Shown: in pieces, positions 1 through 7,650 of the stretch
Position numbering within the stretch: the first letter of the stretch is position 1
How the letters are laid out: the number at the start of each line of letters is the position of its first letter
Source: Metabacillus sediminilitoris
GTDB taxonomy: Bacteria; Bacillota; Bacilli; Bacillales; Bacillaceae
Direction of reading: 5' to 3'
DNA: 64,000 bases
NCBI RefSeq assembly: GCF_009720625.1
Contig: NZ_CP046266.1
Coordinates: 498,501-562,500 of the forward strand
The notes under the pieces: generated by a model
Seen by the model: only the letters and a program-made list of their open reading frames with translations
Told to the model about the DNA's origin: nothing
Database searches by the model: none
Position numbers and translations under genes: made by a program

Positions 1-347
1 GCTATCGTGAACAAATTGATGCAAAGCGATTTGATGTGACGATTCCAAAAGAGGCATCTGTCACTTCAGGTTATGCAACAATTATTAACAAATATTCTAA
101 AAACCCGCATGCTGCGATGTTGACTCGTGAATACATTCTTTCGGATGAAGGTCAAGAAAATTTAGCAAAAGGCTATGCACGCCCAATTCGTGAAAATGTT
201 GAATTATCAGAAGATGTAGAATCACTTCTATTACCAGATGAAATGTATGAAAATGCAAAACCAGTGGCTGATCAAAAGGCTTGGGAAGAAACAACAAAAA
301 ACATTCCGCAAATTTGGCAAGAACAGGTATTGATCCATGTTAAATAA
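1..347 (+). CDS. ABC transporter solute-binding protein, C-terminal part
   Basis: Reading frame open from the left edge (first whole codon at 3), so the N-terminus and lipoprotein signal are outside the window. The visible ~115 residues resemble the C-terminal lobe of family-1-like extracellular solute-binding proteins (SGYATIINKYSKNPHAA, then an LSDEGQENLAKGYARP stretch typical of iron/thiamine/2-aminoethylphosphonate binding proteins). It overlaps the next gene by 11 bp and heads an operon with two permeases and an ATPase, so it is the substrate-capture component outside the membrane. The substrate is not shown; the phosphodiesterase and PHP-domain genes downstream suggest a phosphorus-containing compound. 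An internal ATG at 36 is not the real start. Confidence 0.75.
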   Translation, partial: YREQIDAKRFDVTIPKEASVTSGYATIINKYSKNPHAAMLTREYILSDEGQENLAKGYARPIRENVELSEDVESLLLPDEMYENAKPVADQKAWEETTKNIPQIWQEQVLIHVK

Positions 348-1179
348 TCGATTAATTATGATTGTTGTGGATGCGCTTCGTTATGATACAGCGTGTTCAC
401 ATATGGGGTTTATGCAACATCTTGTTGAACATGGCAAAGTTGCACGTTATGAAGTGAAATCAGAGGTTCCTTCATTATCAAGACCTCTCTATGAAACGAT
501 CTTAACCGGAACGCCGCCAATCCTCCATGGAATTGTAGGCAATGGTGTTGTTCGCTTATCAACACAGGAAAGCATATTTCATTTAGCTAGACGCAGCGGG
601 AAAGTAACTGCTGCAGCTGCTTATTATTGGGTAAGTGAGCTCTATAATCATGCACCGTTTCGACATGGGATCGATCGTATTCAATTGGACAAGCACGCAC
701 CTATTGAGAATGGCCTGTTTTATTTTGAAGATCATTATCCTGATAGTCATTTATTTGCAGAAGCTGAGTGGCTTGTTTCAGAGAAAGAACCTGATTTTCT
801 CTATATTCATCCGATGAATGTCGATGATGATGGACATAAATTTACAGCAGATTCTGTTCAATATCGAAATCGAGTTTTAGCAACAGATGCATTACTGGCT
901 CTTACATTACCTAAATGGATGGAGCTTGGATATGACATTATTGTGACAGCGGATCATGGGATGACGTCTGATGGAAACCATGGTGGCAATACGGCTAGTG
1001 ATCGCCATGTACCGTTATTTATTGCTTCAAATAAAGTAAAACCAGTTGTGCAAGAGCAGTTGATTTCTCAGCTTCAAGTAGCGCCGTTAGCCTGTCATTT
1101 ACTTGGAATTGATCCCTCAGAAGCGATGGTCCCGCTCACCATACCTGGACTAGTTGAATATAGTAAAACTCATTTCTAG
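337..1179 (+). CDS. alkaline-phosphatase-superfamily hydrolase (nucleotide pyrophosphatase/phosphodiesterase-like)
   Basis: 280 residues. Metal-binding signatures of the superfamily are visible: Asp12 in IVVDALRYD near the N-terminus, a likely nucleophile Ser48 in the SLSRP...TILTG segment, DDDGHK in the middle, TADHG and a later HGG. No signal peptide is seen, so it should act in the cytosol on imported phosphodiesters or phosphonate-like compounds. It overlaps the binding-protein gene by 11 bp, so translation is coupled. About 230 bp with hairpins separate it from the permease genes. Family assignment is firm; the substrate is unknown. Confidence 0.8.
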   Translation: MLNNRLIMIVVDALRYDTACSHMGFMQHLVEHGKVARYEVKSEVPSLSRPLYETILTGTPPILHGIVGNGVVRLSTQESIFHLARRSGKVTAAAAYYWVSELYNHAPFRHGIDRIQLDKHAPIENGLFYFEDHYPDSHLFAEAEWLVSEKEPDFLYIHPMNVDDDGHKFTADSVQYRNRVLATDALLALTLPKWMELGYDIIVTADHGMTSDGNHGGNTASDRHVPLFIASNKVKPVVQEQLISQLQVAPLACHLLGIDPSEAMVPLTIPGLVEYSKTHF

Positions 1180-1203
1180 AATAATCGTTTAAAAGAGAAC
1201 ATT

Positions 1204-1255
1204 AGAAAAACTTGGCTTATCGCCAAGCCCTAATGGCGAAAGCCTTAGTTTTTCT
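1204..1255. repeat. imperfect palindrome with AGAAAAACT/AGTTTTTCT ends
   Basis: Outer arms AGAAAAACT (1204-1212) and AGTTTTTCT (1247-1255) enclose a second stem, GGCTTATCGCCA against TGGCGAAAGCC. The whole 52 bp folds into one long hairpin. From memory it resembles a short intergenic repeat found in several Bacillus genomes. It lies between two genes of the same operon. Confidence 0.6.
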
Positions 1256-1298
1256 CATACTATCAACATTAAAATATAAATTCTGATAGTATAACAAA

Positions 1299-1323
1299 AG
1301 CAATCGGTGAAAAGCCGATTGCT
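1299..1323. terminator. hairpin between operon genes, possible attenuating terminator
   Basis: Perfect 9-bp stem AGCAATCGG / CCGATTGCT with a 7-nt loop. The 3' side lacks a good U-tract on the + strand, so termination would be weak; the flank on the - strand is T-richer. A dyad ACTATCA/TGATAGT (1259-1290) precedes it. It may stabilise or attenuate the transcript between the hydrolase and permease genes. Confidence 0.4.
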
Positions 1324-1407
1324 CCCCTATTAAAATATCATTTCCAGATTTGAGAGCTGTTCTAATTAAAGCTTTAAATCTTTTACAAATTTCAAAAGGG
1401 AGACTGC

Positions 1408-2247
1408 ATGATGAATGGAAATAAACGTGTGTTTTTAATAATAGTTCCGTTCGCTTTGTTGATGACATTCTTTTTCCTAGTACCACTTATCTATATGCTG
1501 GTTAGTAGTTTTTCAAATAGTGAGGGTATTACATTTGAACATTATCAAGAAGTGTTAACAAACTCATATATTTTGCAAGGATTTAAGAATAGTTTAGTTC
1601 TTTCCTTTGTGTCAGCATTGATTGCATTAATCGCTTCCTTGCTGGGTGTTTATGCAATGACATCCTTTTCCGAAAAAGTACGTGAAAGATTATTGGTCCT
1701 TTCAAATTTAACATCTAATTTTTCAGGCGTTCCACTTGCTTTTGCATTTATCGTTTTACTTGGTAATAGCGGACTTTTTACATTAGCAATGGAAAAATTC
1801 GGCTGGGATTTATCTTTTTCCCTTTATAGTTGGTCAGGTCTTTTGCTTATTTATATTTATTTTCAACTTCCGCTCGCAGTCATGCTATTATATCCAATTT
1901 ATTTTGGGATACAGATGCAATGGAAAGAGGCTGCAGCGTTACTTGGCGCTTCTACATTTATGTTTTGGAAAAAAATCGGACTGCCGATTATATTTCCTGG
2001 TGTTATCGGGACATTTACGATCTTGTTCGCAAATGCATTTGGTGCCTATGCATCTGCATATGCATTAACCGGCAGCAATTATAATCTAGCAGCAATTCGT
2101 ATTGGGGCGCTTATTCAAGGAGATATTTTTGCACAACCTGAACTTGCTAGTGCGATTGCCGTATTACTTGGAGTTATTATGATTGTCGGAATGCTGCTTA
2201 ACGAATGGCTTATTAAGAAAACAAGAAAGGACTTGTCAGGACGATGA
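1408..2247 (+). CDS. ABC transporter permease subunit 1
   Basis: 279 residues, about six membrane helices, starting after an AAAAGGGAG ribosome site; ATG 1411 is an alternative start. The EAA loop (EAAALLGASTFMFWKKIGLP), which docks on the ATPase, is clear around residues 170-195. It belongs to the binding-protein-dependent permease family of polyamine/iron/phosphonate-type importers. It overlaps the next permease by 4 bp (ATGA), so the two subunits are made together. Substrate unknown. Confidence 0.88.
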   Translation: MMNGNKRVFLIIVPFALLMTFFFLVPLIYMLVSSFSNSEGITFEHYQEVLTNSYILQGFKNSLVLSFVSALIALIASLLGVYAMTSFSEKVRERLLVLSNLTSNFSGVPLAFAFIVLLGNSGLFTLAMEKFGWDLSFSLYSWSGLLLIYIYFQLPLAVMLLYPIYFGIQMQWKEAAALLGASTFMFWKKIGLPIIFPGVIGTFTILFANAFGAYASAYALTGSNYNLAAIRIGALIQGDIFAQPELASAIAVLLGVIMIVGMLLNEWLIKKTRKDLSGR

Positions 2248-3023
2248 AAAAATTGACAATCGTTATGCTTATTCTGATTGGAATTTATTTAACCTTGCCA
2301 ATAGTAGCGACTGCGCTATATGCATTTTCTACAGAATGGAATAAAACAGTTTTACCTGAGGGATTAACTGTTGAGTGGTTGACAGCTTTATTTCAAGATT
2401 CACGTTTTATCGAAGCATTTGGTCGTTCTATTCTTCTTTCAGGTGGAGCAGTTTTGATCTCAATTTTGTTTATTGTACCGGCGATTTTCGTTATCGTTTT
2501 ATACTACCCATCATTGGAAAAGTGGTTTCAAGCAAGTGTTGTAATGGTGTATGCCTTTCCTGGTGTTATTTTAGCAGTCGGGTTAATCCGTTTTTATTCA
2601 GGAACAAGCTTGCCGATGATTATCGCTGTTATCGGAGTATACGTCATTAGTGTTCTTCCCTATATGTATCAAGGAACAAGAAATAGCTTACGAAACATTC
2701 AAGGACGACAGTTAATGGATGCAGCTGAGTTATTAGGTGCCACAAAAGTAGAAGCTTTCCGAAGAGTGTTGCTGCCATCTGTTTATCCAGGATTATTTGT
2801 TTCGGTGTTATTATCTTTCTCTATTTTATTTGGTGAATTTGTTTTGATTAATCTTGTTGTTGGTTCCCGCTTTGAAACCGTTCAAATCTATTTAATGGAA
2901 AAATTGAGCACAAGTGGTCATCTTGCTAGTGCGATTGTGTTTGTTTACATTGTGTTGATGGGGATTTTAACGATCGTAATGGCGGCATTAACGAAAAAAG
3001 CGAAAGGAATGACAAGTGCATGA
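2244..3023 (+). CDS. ABC transporter permease subunit 2
   Basis: 259 residues with about six hydrophobic helices and an EAA loop (DAAELLGATKVEAFRRVLLP, roughly 155-175). It pairs with the preceding permease to form the membrane channel. Coupled by 4-bp overlaps to both neighbours. The two-permease layout matches the PotB/PotC-like branch of importers rather than fused FbpB-type permeases. Confidence 0.88.
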   Translation: MKKLTIVMLILIGIYLTLPIVATALYAFSTEWNKTVLPEGLTVEWLTALFQDSRFIEAFGRSILLSGGAVLISILFIVPAIFVIVLYYPSLEKWFQASVVMVYAFPGVILAVGLIRFYSGTSLPMIIAVIGVYVISVLPYMYQGTRNSLRNIQGRQLMDAAELLGATKVEAFRRVLLPSVYPGLFVSVLLSFSILFGEFVLINLVVGSRFETVQIYLMEKLSTSGHLASAIVFVYIVLMGILTIVMAALTKKAKGMTSA

Positions 3024-4024
3024 GTGATGTAGTATTAAAAAACGTTGTGAAACGATACAAAGATACAGATGTTCTTTCAGGAATCGATATGACAATAAAA
3101 GACGGTGAATTTGTTACGTTATTAGGACCAAGTGGCTGTGGAAAGAGCACAATTTTGCGTATTTTATCTGGTTTGACAGATTTAACAACAGGTGAAGTCT
3201 TAATTGATGGCAAAAACATGAAAAATGTTGCACCAAAAAATCGGAAAGTTGGAATGGTGTTCCAATCGTATGCGTTATTTCCGAATATGAGTGTATTTGA
3301 AAATGTAGCTTTCGGTTTAAAAATGTTGAAAAAACCTGCTAATGAAGTGGCAATTGAAGTTGATAAAATGCTAAAGCTTGTTGGATTAGAAGAGAAGAAG
3401 CATGCATATCCACATGAGCTTTCTGGTGGTCAACAGCAACGGGTTGCGTTAGCTCGTTCTCTCGTTGTACGCCCTAACGTATTGTTGCTTGATGAGCCAT
3501 TAAGTGCCCTTGATGCACAAATTCGTAAACATCTTCAAGTTGAACTTCGTGAAATTCAACGTGAATTGAAGATGACGATGATCCTTGTTACACATGACCA
3601 AGAAGAAGCTATGACGGTTTCAGATCGTATTTTCGTTATGAATAATGGCAAAATTGCACAAGAAGGTACACCGGCTGAAATATATACAAAACCTAATACA
3701 GAGTTTGTTGCTAATTTTATTGGTCATTATAATGTTTTTTCAAAAGAACAATTAGCAAAATTAGTCGGGAATCAATTACAAGTGTCTGCAGATAAATATG
3801 CGATTCGCCCAGAGTCAATTCATTTTGACATTCACCCTTCCTCATACCAATTACGTGCTGTTGCAGGTGATTCAATCATGAATGGAAATGTCATCCGAAC
3901 TGTTTTTCATACAGATGACAAACAATTTACAACAGAGCAATTACATCATCGTGCATTCTCCTTTGAGAAAGGATTGGAATATAATTTATTCGTAGAACCA
4001 GAGGATGTCATCGCTTTATCATGA
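3020..4024 (+). CDS. ABC transporter ATP-binding protein (importer)
   Basis: 334 residues. Walker A GPSGCGKST, Q-loop, signature LSGGQQQRVALARS, Walker B VLLLDEPLSALD and switch histidine in VTHDQEEAMT are all intact, followed by a ~90-residue C-terminal regulatory (TOBE-like) part. It energises the two permeases upstream and overlaps both neighbours by 4 bp. This CUT1/MOI-type architecture is shared by sugar, polyamine, iron and phosphonate importers, so it does not reveal the substrate. Confidence 0.9.
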   Translation: MSDVVLKNVVKRYKDTDVLSGIDMTIKDGEFVTLLGPSGCGKSTILRILSGLTDLTTGEVLIDGKNMKNVAPKNRKVGMVFQSYALFPNMSVFENVAFGLKMLKKPANEVAIEVDKMLKLVGLEEKKHAYPHELSGGQQQRVALARSLVVRPNVLLLDEPLSALDAQIRKHLQVELREIQRELKMTMILVTHDQEEAMTVSDRIFVMNNGKIAQEGTPAEIYTKPNTEFVANFIGHYNVFSKEQLAKLVGNQLQVSADKYAIRPESIHFDIHPSSYQLRAVAGDSIMNGNVIRTVFHTDDKQFTTEQLHHRAFSFEKGLEYNLFVEPEDVIALS

Positions 4025-4797
4025 GCCAACTCAAGGAAGAACGTCATCGGTTAATTATTCAATGGGTAAATGAGGAGAAACGTGTATCAGTTGCAAAAAT
4101 GGCAAAGAAGTTTTCGGTGACACCTGAAACAATTCGACGAGATTTAACAGAGTTGGAAGAACAAGAAAAGATCTCTAGGGTTCATGGCGGAGCAACCTTA
4201 TATTCAAAATTAGAAAAAGAGCAGGCATACTTGCGGAAGCTGGATATTAATCGAAAAGAAAAGCAGCAAATAGCGATTGAAGCAGTCACACGTATCAATC
4301 ATGGTGATACAATCGCTGTCGATGTTGGGACGACGACGGTTCATCTAGCCGATTACATCCAAGATATTCAAAACCTAACCGTTGTAACCAATTCAATTGC
4401 TGCAGCAGATCGTTTTAATCTAGCAATTGAAGAGAAAAGGATGACTGGAAAGGTTATCTTGTTAGGAGGCTTTACAAATCCTGCCCAATCCTCGGTTTCC
4501 GGTGCAATGACCCTTGAATGGTTAAATCACATGTATATGGATAAAGCATTTATATCCTGCGGGGGAATTGTTGCAGAGTCAATCTATGATTATGATTTAG
4601 ATGAATCACTTGTTTCAGCGAAAATGATGGCAAGAAGCAAGTATAATATATTACTTGCTGATTCATCAAAAGTAGGTATTCCATCTTTTTATTCCTTTGG
4701 AGAGGCAAGACATTTTAACGAAGTTATAAGTGATAAGCCTTGTCCAAAGGAATGGAATGAATGGTATAAACGATGGACGATAGCGAAGGGGAGTTAA
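4021..4797 (+). CDS. DeoR/GlpR-family transcriptional regulator
   Basis: 258 residues. N-terminal winged helix with the family motif (VAKMAKKFSVTPETIRRDLTELE, given in part), then a sugar-phosphate-isomerase-like sensor domain with VDVGTTTVHLAD and the LLADSSKVG signature. Such proteins respond to phosphorylated metabolites, which agrees with phospho-compound degradation by this operon. It overlaps the ATPase gene by 4 bp, so it probably regulates its own operon. The operator was not identified because the operon promoter is outside the window. Confidence 0.87.
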   Translation: MSQLKEERHRLIIQWVNEEKRVSVAKMAKKFSVTPETIRRDLTELEEQEKISRVHGGATLYSKLEKEQAYLRKLDINRKEKQQIAIEAVTRINHGDTIAVDVGTTTVHLADYIQDIQNLTVVTNSIAAADRFNLAIEEKRMTGKVILLGGFTNPAQSSVSGAMTLEWLNHMYMDKAFISCGGIVAESIYDYDLDESLVSAKMMARSKYNILLADSSKVGIPSFYSFGEARHFNEVISDKPCPKEWNEWYKRWTIAKGS

Positions 4798-4801
4798 TCA
4801 A

Positions 4802-5806
4802 ATGTTAATTGATTATCATGTACATCTAGAGGAAGGTCCGTATTCGTTTAACTGGCTTGAACGTACGGCAAAAGCACTCGGATATTTTGAAACAAATGAA
4901 GAATTAGAAAAAGGGTCAAGGGAAAAAGTCGAATATCAAGTAAATCAGCTGCAAAAAAGGCTTTCTTCTGGTTGTTACAGCGAAGAGTGGCTTGATTTAT
5001 ATTTGAAGAAAGCTAAGCAAATTGGCTTGAAAGAGGTCGGGATCGTCGATCATTTATACCGTTTTAAAGAAACTCAACATTATTTTGAAAAAGCGTTAAT
5101 TCTTGATCCTGCAGATCCAATTGGTGAATTGCAATCATATTGGTTAAAGAATGTCATGACAGAAAGAATGGATCGATTTGTTGAAGCGATTTTAGCTGCA
5201 AAAAAACGTTGGGAAAAACAAGGTGTATTATTAAAGTTAGGAATTGAAGCTGATTATTTTATAGGACAAGAGCAAGAACTTGAAGGACTATTAGCAGGAA
5301 AACCATGGGACTATGTTATTGGTTCTGTTCATTATGTTGACGGCTGGGGATTTGATAATCCGCAAACAGCATCTCGGTTTGCAAAAAGTAATTTAGAAGA
5401 GCTTTATACTCGTTTTTATGTGACGGTTGAACATATGATTCGTTCAAATATGTTTGATTTTGTCGCGCATTTAGATAATTTAAAAGTGTTTAATTACAAA
5501 GTGAACAATGAAACATTTAATCGTAAATGGTATGAGCGCATAGCTGATGCATTAGTTGAAACAAATACGGCAACAGAAGTGAACGCAGGTTTATTTTATC
5601 GTTATCCTGTCAAAGAAATGTGTCCATCTGCTGATTTTTTATCGATAATCGTAAGGAATGGTGTGCCAATTACCCTATCATCTGATTCGCACTATCCCGA
5701 TGATCTTGGCAAATATGTAAGAGAAAACAAGAAGTTTTTGCAGGAATTAGGTGTTTCACATATAGCAACTTTTCAACAAAGAGAAAGGATTTTAAAACAG
5801 ATCTAA
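4802..5806 (+). CDS. PHP-domain phosphoesterase (histidinol-phosphatase-like)
   Basis: 334 residues beginning DYHVHLEEG, the metal-binding HxH of PHP domains. Further likely ligands appear in EVGIVDH, GIEADYF, GSVHYVDGW, DFVAHLDN and LSSDSHYPDD. It is similar in length and motifs to HisK/HisJ-type phosphatases, but its place as last gene of a transport operon with a phosphodiesterase argues for a catabolic role: a phosphomonoester released by the first enzyme could be its substrate. Starts 4 bp after the regulator stop. Confidence 0.78.
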   Translation: MLIDYHVHLEEGPYSFNWLERTAKALGYFETNEELEKGSREKVEYQVNQLQKRLSSGCYSEEWLDLYLKKAKQIGLKEVGIVDHLYRFKETQHYFEKALILDPADPIGELQSYWLKNVMTERMDRFVEAILAAKKRWEKQGVLLKLGIEADYFIGQEQELEGLLAGKPWDYVIGSVHYVDGWGFDNPQTASRFAKSNLEELYTRFYVTVEHMIRSNMFDFVAHLDNLKVFNYKVNNETFNRKWYERIADALVETNTATEVNAGLFYRYPVKEMCPSADFLSIIVRNGVPITLSSDSHYPDDLGKYVRENKKFLQELGVSHIATFQQRERILKQI

Positions 5807-5827
5807 TAGTCGGGATCTGTTTTTTTA
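5796..5827 (+). terminator. rho-independent terminator of the transport operon
   Basis: Stem AACAGATC / GATCTGTT followed directly by a run of T. It overlaps the stop codon of the PHP gene. Confidence 0.85.
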
Positions 5828-5997
5828 TCATTCAGCAAATTAAGCGCACTAATTCTATATAATAATGTAGGAATATTCATCCAGAGCTATTTAAAGCAAT
5901 CATTGTGTGTATGTTGTCCCTAAATGTGTGCTCACCGCAACATTTTACGTTTAAAAAGTAAAGTGGAAAGGGAAAATAAGCAAGTGGAGGGATAAAG

Positions 5998-7329
5998 ATG
6001 AAGATTATTATTATTGGCGGAGATGCAGCGGGAATGAGTGCTGCCATGCAAATTGTAAGGAATAGCTCAGAACATCAGATAACTGTTCTTGAAATGGGAG
6101 AAGTATACTCATATGGTCAATGTGGACTCCCTTATGTGATTAGTAATAAAATTGATTCAACAGATAAATTAATTGCTCGGACACAATTTGAATTTAAAGA
6201 AAAATACGGAATTGATGCACGAATCTTACATGAAGTTCGTCAAGTTGACACAAGAAATAAACAAGTGAATGGAATCAACCATGCAAATGGTGAAAAGTTC
6301 AACTTATCTTATGACAGACTCCTTATCGCAACTGGAGTAAGTCCAGTAATACCTGAGTGGGACGGTGCGCAACTTTCAGGTGTTTTCACTTTAAAGACAA
6401 TTCCAGATGCAAAGCAAATCATGGAATCCCTTCAAGGCAATGTAAAAAATGTTACAGTTATTGGCGGCGGTTATATTGGCCTTGAAATGGCTGAGAGTTT
6501 TGTGGAATTGGGTAAGAAGGTAACAATCATTGAACGAAATGAACAATTAGCAAAAATATTCGATGCAGAGATGGCAGAACTTATCCATGAAGAAGCAAAA
6601 AATCATAACATTGTTCTTAGAATGGGAGAATCTGTAGAAGCGTTTCTCGGTAAAAAACATATTGAATATGTTAAGACTGATAAAGGTGAGATTGAGACAG
6701 ATCTTGTACTAATCGCAATTGGCGTGCGGCCTAATACATCCTTTTTAGATAAGACTGGAATTATGACAAGTGTTAATGGTGCAATCCAGGTAAATGCGTA
6801 TATGCAAACTAATATTGAAGATATTTATGCAGCAGGTGATTGTGCCACGCAATATCATCGAATCAAAGAAAAGGATGACCATATTGCACTAGGAACACAT
6901 GCAAATAAGCAAGGGCAAATCGCAGGACTAAACATGATCAATATTCCAAAAACCTTTAAGGGTGTAGTAGGATCTTCAATTATAAAATTTTTCCGTTTAT
7001 CACTTGGAAGGACAGGGTTATCAGAAAGAGAAGCAAAATTATTAAACATTCCATATCAAACCGTAACGATTAAAACGTCAGATATTGCAGGCTATTATCC
7101 AAATGCTAAAAAAATGACCTTAAAATTAGTCGTACATAATGAAACACATAAAATTCTCGGCGGACAAATTATTGGAGAAAAGGGGATTGATAAAAGAATC
7201 GATGTACTTGCAACAGCTTTATTTCATTCTATGACAACCGAGCAATTGCTAGATTTAGATTTAGCTTACGCTCCTCCGTATAATGGTGTATGGGATCCGC
7301 TTCAGCAAGCTGCAAGAAGAATAAAATAA
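5998..7329 (+). CDS. CoA-disulfide reductase / NADH oxidase-like flavoprotein
   Basis: 443 residues. N-terminal FAD dinucleotide fold (IIIGGDAAGMSAA), a single redox cysteine in SYGQCGLPYVIS near residue 42, a second Rossmann motif for NAD(P)H (VIGGGYIGLEMAE), the AAGDCA FAD motif, and a C-terminal dimerisation domain. This is the layout of CoA-disulfide reductases and peroxide/polysulfide-reducing relatives, which keep low-molecular-weight thiols reduced in the cytosol. A strong GTGGAGG site precedes ATG 5998. Single-gene unit with its own terminator. Which of the related activities it has cannot be told from sequence. Confidence 0.85.
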   Translation: MKIIIIGGDAAGMSAAMQIVRNSSEHQITVLEMGEVYSYGQCGLPYVISNKIDSTDKLIARTQFEFKEKYGIDARILHEVRQVDTRNKQVNGINHANGEKFNLSYDRLLIATGVSPVIPEWDGAQLSGVFTLKTIPDAKQIMESLQGNVKNVTVIGGGYIGLEMAESFVELGKKVTIIERNEQLAKIFDAEMAELIHEEAKNHNIVLRMGESVEAFLGKKHIEYVKTDKGEIETDLVLIAIGVRPNTSFLDKTGIMTSVNGAIQVNAYMQTNIEDIYAAGDCATQYHRIKEKDDHIALGTHANKQGQIAGLNMINIPKTFKGVVGSSIIKFFRLSLGRTGLSEREAKLLNIPYQTVTIKTSDIAGYYPNAKKMTLKLVVHNETHKILGGQIIGEKGIDKRIDVLATALFHSMTTEQLLDLDLAYAPPYNGVWDPLQQAARRIK

Positions 7330-7342
7330 TTTGGAATATTTA

Positions 7343-7368
7343 GGCTCAGTCATAGGACTGGGCCTTTA
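7343..7368 (+). terminator. terminator after the flavoprotein gene
   Basis: Stem GGCTCAGTC / GACTGGGCC with a 4-nt loop, then a T-rich tail. Confidence 0.75.
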
Positions 7369-7650
7369 CTTTGGCTCATAGTCATTTAGGGATAGAAATC
7401 CAACTATTAGATACTTTTCATTGAAAGCTAAAAATATCTCAACGGAAAGTATCTTCTAGAGAAATCTCATTATTTTTCAAGTGGAATAAAATAATGGGTA
7501 GACGATCTAAAAGAATATAAAGTATATTAGAAACAAAATATGTAAAAAATAAACGTTTGTTTAAAAAAATAGTAAATATTGGTAGTTATCTGAAAATTTA
7601 AATAGATCACGTTATAATCATAGATAGAATACATGTTAAGCGGAGGCCAT
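7369..7650. other. gene-free leader of the signalling cluster
   Basis: AT-rich stretch with a spaced dyad AGATACTTT (7409-7417) / AAAGTATCT (7446-7454) and, at 7547-7565, a 19-bp sequence AAATAAACGTTTGTTTAAA that recurs exactly at 47138-47156. No unambiguous promoter was picked. Confidence 0.4.

Noticed and set aside
1217-1486. 89-codon leftward frame over the hairpins before the permease
   Set aside because: No ribosome site, covers palindromes and antisense of the permease start.
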